A stretch of DNA of 6,519 nt from an uncultured delta proteobacterium (GTDB lineage: Bacteria; Myxococcota_A; Bradymonadia; REDH01): contig CAIQPA010000345.1 of NCBI GenBank assembly GCA_903873545.1, positions 1-6,519 of the forward strand, written 5' to 3'. Positions 5,327-6,519 of this stretch are shown here, in pieces; within the stretch, counting starts at the first letter, position 1; the number at the start of each line of letters is the position of its first letter. The notes below the pieces were generated by a model, which had not been told where the DNA came from, did no database searches, and saw only the letters and a program-made list of their open reading frames with translations. The position numbers and the translations under genes were made by a program.

Positions 5327-6519
5327 ATGCTCCACCAGCTCCACCGGCTTGCGACGGGGTGCGCGCTCTTCGCGGCCCTGCTCCTGCTGTCGGCCTGCGG
5401 CGCCGACATGGCCCCCGTGACCACCGAGTTCAAGACCACCAACCTGGCCCGCGACTGGCGTGGCGAGGTGGTCTATCAGCTTATGGTCGACCGCTTCGCC
5501 GACGGCCAGCGGGACAACAACAAGGGGGTCGTGGTCGGCGACCTCGGCCGCTACCAGGGCGGCGACTGGCAGGGGGTGATCGACAATGTCGACTACCTCA
5601 CCAAACTGGGTGTCACGAGCGTCTGGATTTCGCCCGTGGTGCGCAATGTGGAGTCGGACGCCGGCTACGACGGCTACCACGGCTACTGGACGCAGGACTT
5701 CCTCGATGTGAACCCCCACTTTGGCGACATCGCCAAGCTGCGGGAGATGGTGCAGGTGCTGCACGACAACGGCATCCTCGTCATCCTCGATGTCGTTACC
5801 AATCATGTGGGGCAGGTCTTCTACTACGACATCAACCGGAACGGCCGGCCGGACGACAGCGTGCAGGGAACCGGCACCACGTCGCCCATCCTACGCACCG
5901 GTGAGTATGACCCTGACTTCGACCTCCGCGGCGTGCAGGCCGTGACAGGGCTCGGCGCCTCGGGCAACGCGCCTGCGCGCTGGATCGACATGCCGGAGCT
6001 CAACCGGGGCGCGCCGCGGCCGGCCCAGTTCGCCAACTTTGACTGGTACTGGAAGCGGGGCCGTGTGACGGTCTGGGGCCGCGAGGCCGAGGCCTGCCGC
6101 ATCGCCGGCATCAACCCCGATGCCAACTGGCAGGACTGCTACAACTTTGTGCGGACGCAGGAGGTGACGGGCGACTTCCCCGGCGGCCTCAAGGACCTCC
6201 GCACCGACCTGCCCGAGGTGCGCCAGGCCCTCATCGATGTGATGACCTACTGGATCACCGCAGCAGATATCGACGGCTTCCGCATCGACACCGTCAAGCA
6301 TGTGGAGCACGACTTCTGGATCCAGTTTGCCACAGCGATTCGAGCCCACGCAAAGCAGGTGGGCAAGGAGAACTTCTTCATGTTCGGCGAGGTCTTCGAC
6401 GGCGCCGACTGGCTGCTGGGCTCCTACACGCAGCCCAAGATGCTCGACTCGGTCTTCTACTTCTCGCAGAAGTTCCAAGTCTACGACGCGGTCTTCAAGT
6501 ATGGGGCGCCAACCAGCCA
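5327..6519 (+). CDS. GH13 alpha-amylase-family lipoprotein, 3' end outside the window
   Basis: The frame stays open to the right edge, giving 397 residues of a longer protein. Residues 1-23 are a lipoprotein signal with lipobox L21-S-A-C24, so it should be anchored in the envelope, possibly at the cell surface. The (beta/alpha)8 catalytic domain starts at V49-YQLMVDRF57. GYDGYHGYW (113-121) leads into the conserved domain before region I, D155-VVTNH160. Region II is GFRID321-TVKH, with D321 the expected nucleophile, and region III is FGE355-VF, with E355 the expected acid/base. Region IV, with the transition-state Asp, would lie beyond the window. These enzymes hydrolyse or transfer alpha-1,4-glucans. 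Regions I and II are about 160 residues apart, longer than in simple amylases, and this insert carries C257 and C271, which could form a disulfide. Cyclodextrin glucanotransferase or another GH13 specificity cannot be excluded. It is likely co-transcribed with the porin; an in-frame GTG at 5312 overlaps the porin stop. Confidence 0.92.
   Translation, partial: MLHQLHRLATGCALFAALLLLSACGADMAPVTTEFKTTNLARDWRGEVVYQLMVDRFADGQRDNNKGVVVGDLGRYQGGDWQGVIDNVDYLTKLGVTSVWISPVVRNVESDAGYDGYHGYWTQDFLDVNPHFGDIAKLREMVQVLHDNGILVILDVVTNHVGQVFYYDINRNGRPDDSVQGTGTTSPILRTGEYDPDFDLRGVQAVTGLGASGNAPARWIDMPELNRGAPRPAQFANFDWYWKRGRVTVWGREAEACRIAGINPDANWQDCYNFVRTQEVTGDFPGGLKDLRTDLPEVRQALIDVMTYWITAADIDGFRIDTVKHVEHDFWIQFATAIRAHAKQVGKENFFMFGEVFDGADWLLGSYTQPKMLDSVFYFSQKFQVYDAVFKYGAPTS

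Noticed and set aside
5236..5904. A 222-codon + strand open frame overlapping the porin end and amylase start
   Set aside because: Its product is Arg/Pro/Ala-rich low-complexity sequence, whereas the other frame shows a lipobox and all expected GH13 regions up to the edge.
5891..6478. A 195-codon - strand open frame opposite the amylase
   Set aside because: It covers the GH13 catalytic regions on the other strand and has no motif of its own; it is a shadow of the amylase gene.

Overview
The window is GC-rich, gene-dense bacterial chromosome with every gene on the + strand. Several features point to a Gram-negative bacterium of the Myxococcota or a related deltaproteobacterial group: paired small outer-membrane beta-barrels of a myxobacterial type, a lipoprotein with a MopE-like 'CDGxDNDCDG' motif and Asp/Thr-rich linker, a LamB-like porin, and strong G/C third-position bias. 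The lineage is an inference from family content; no rRNA or other taxonomic marker is present.

Layout. (1) Bases 1-264 hold the C-terminal end of ftsY, the signal recognition particle receptor, cut by the left edge. (2) Bases 265-384 are a non-coding gap with a GC-rich inverted repeat and a weak promoter-like match. (3) Bases 385-3866 hold five tightly packed genes with 2-5 nt between chosen starts and stops. They encode two related outer-membrane beta-barrels, an exported helix-hairpin-helix/DUF4332-like protein, an inner-membrane protein with a TPR-like cytoplasmic head, and a predicted lipoprotein joining a MopE-like metal-binding motif to a formylglycine-generating-enzyme-like (FGE/SUMF1) fold that lacks the FGE cysteine pair. 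(4) After a 57-nt gap, bases 3924-5315 encode a LamB/maltoporin-like porin. (5) Bases 5327-6519 encode a GH13 alpha-amylase-family lipoprotein, open at the right edge.

How the genes may work together. The five-gene block looks like one translationally coupled operon whose products span cytoplasm, inner membrane, periplasm and outer membrane, so a trans-envelope assembly is a reasonable hypothesis; nothing in the sequence fixes its function. The last two genes form a coherent starch or maltodextrin module: a surface or periplasmic lipoprotein amylase would cut alpha-glucans and the LamB-like porin would let the oligosaccharides cross the outer membrane. I see no tRNA, rRNA, CRISPR array, insertion sequence or phage gene.
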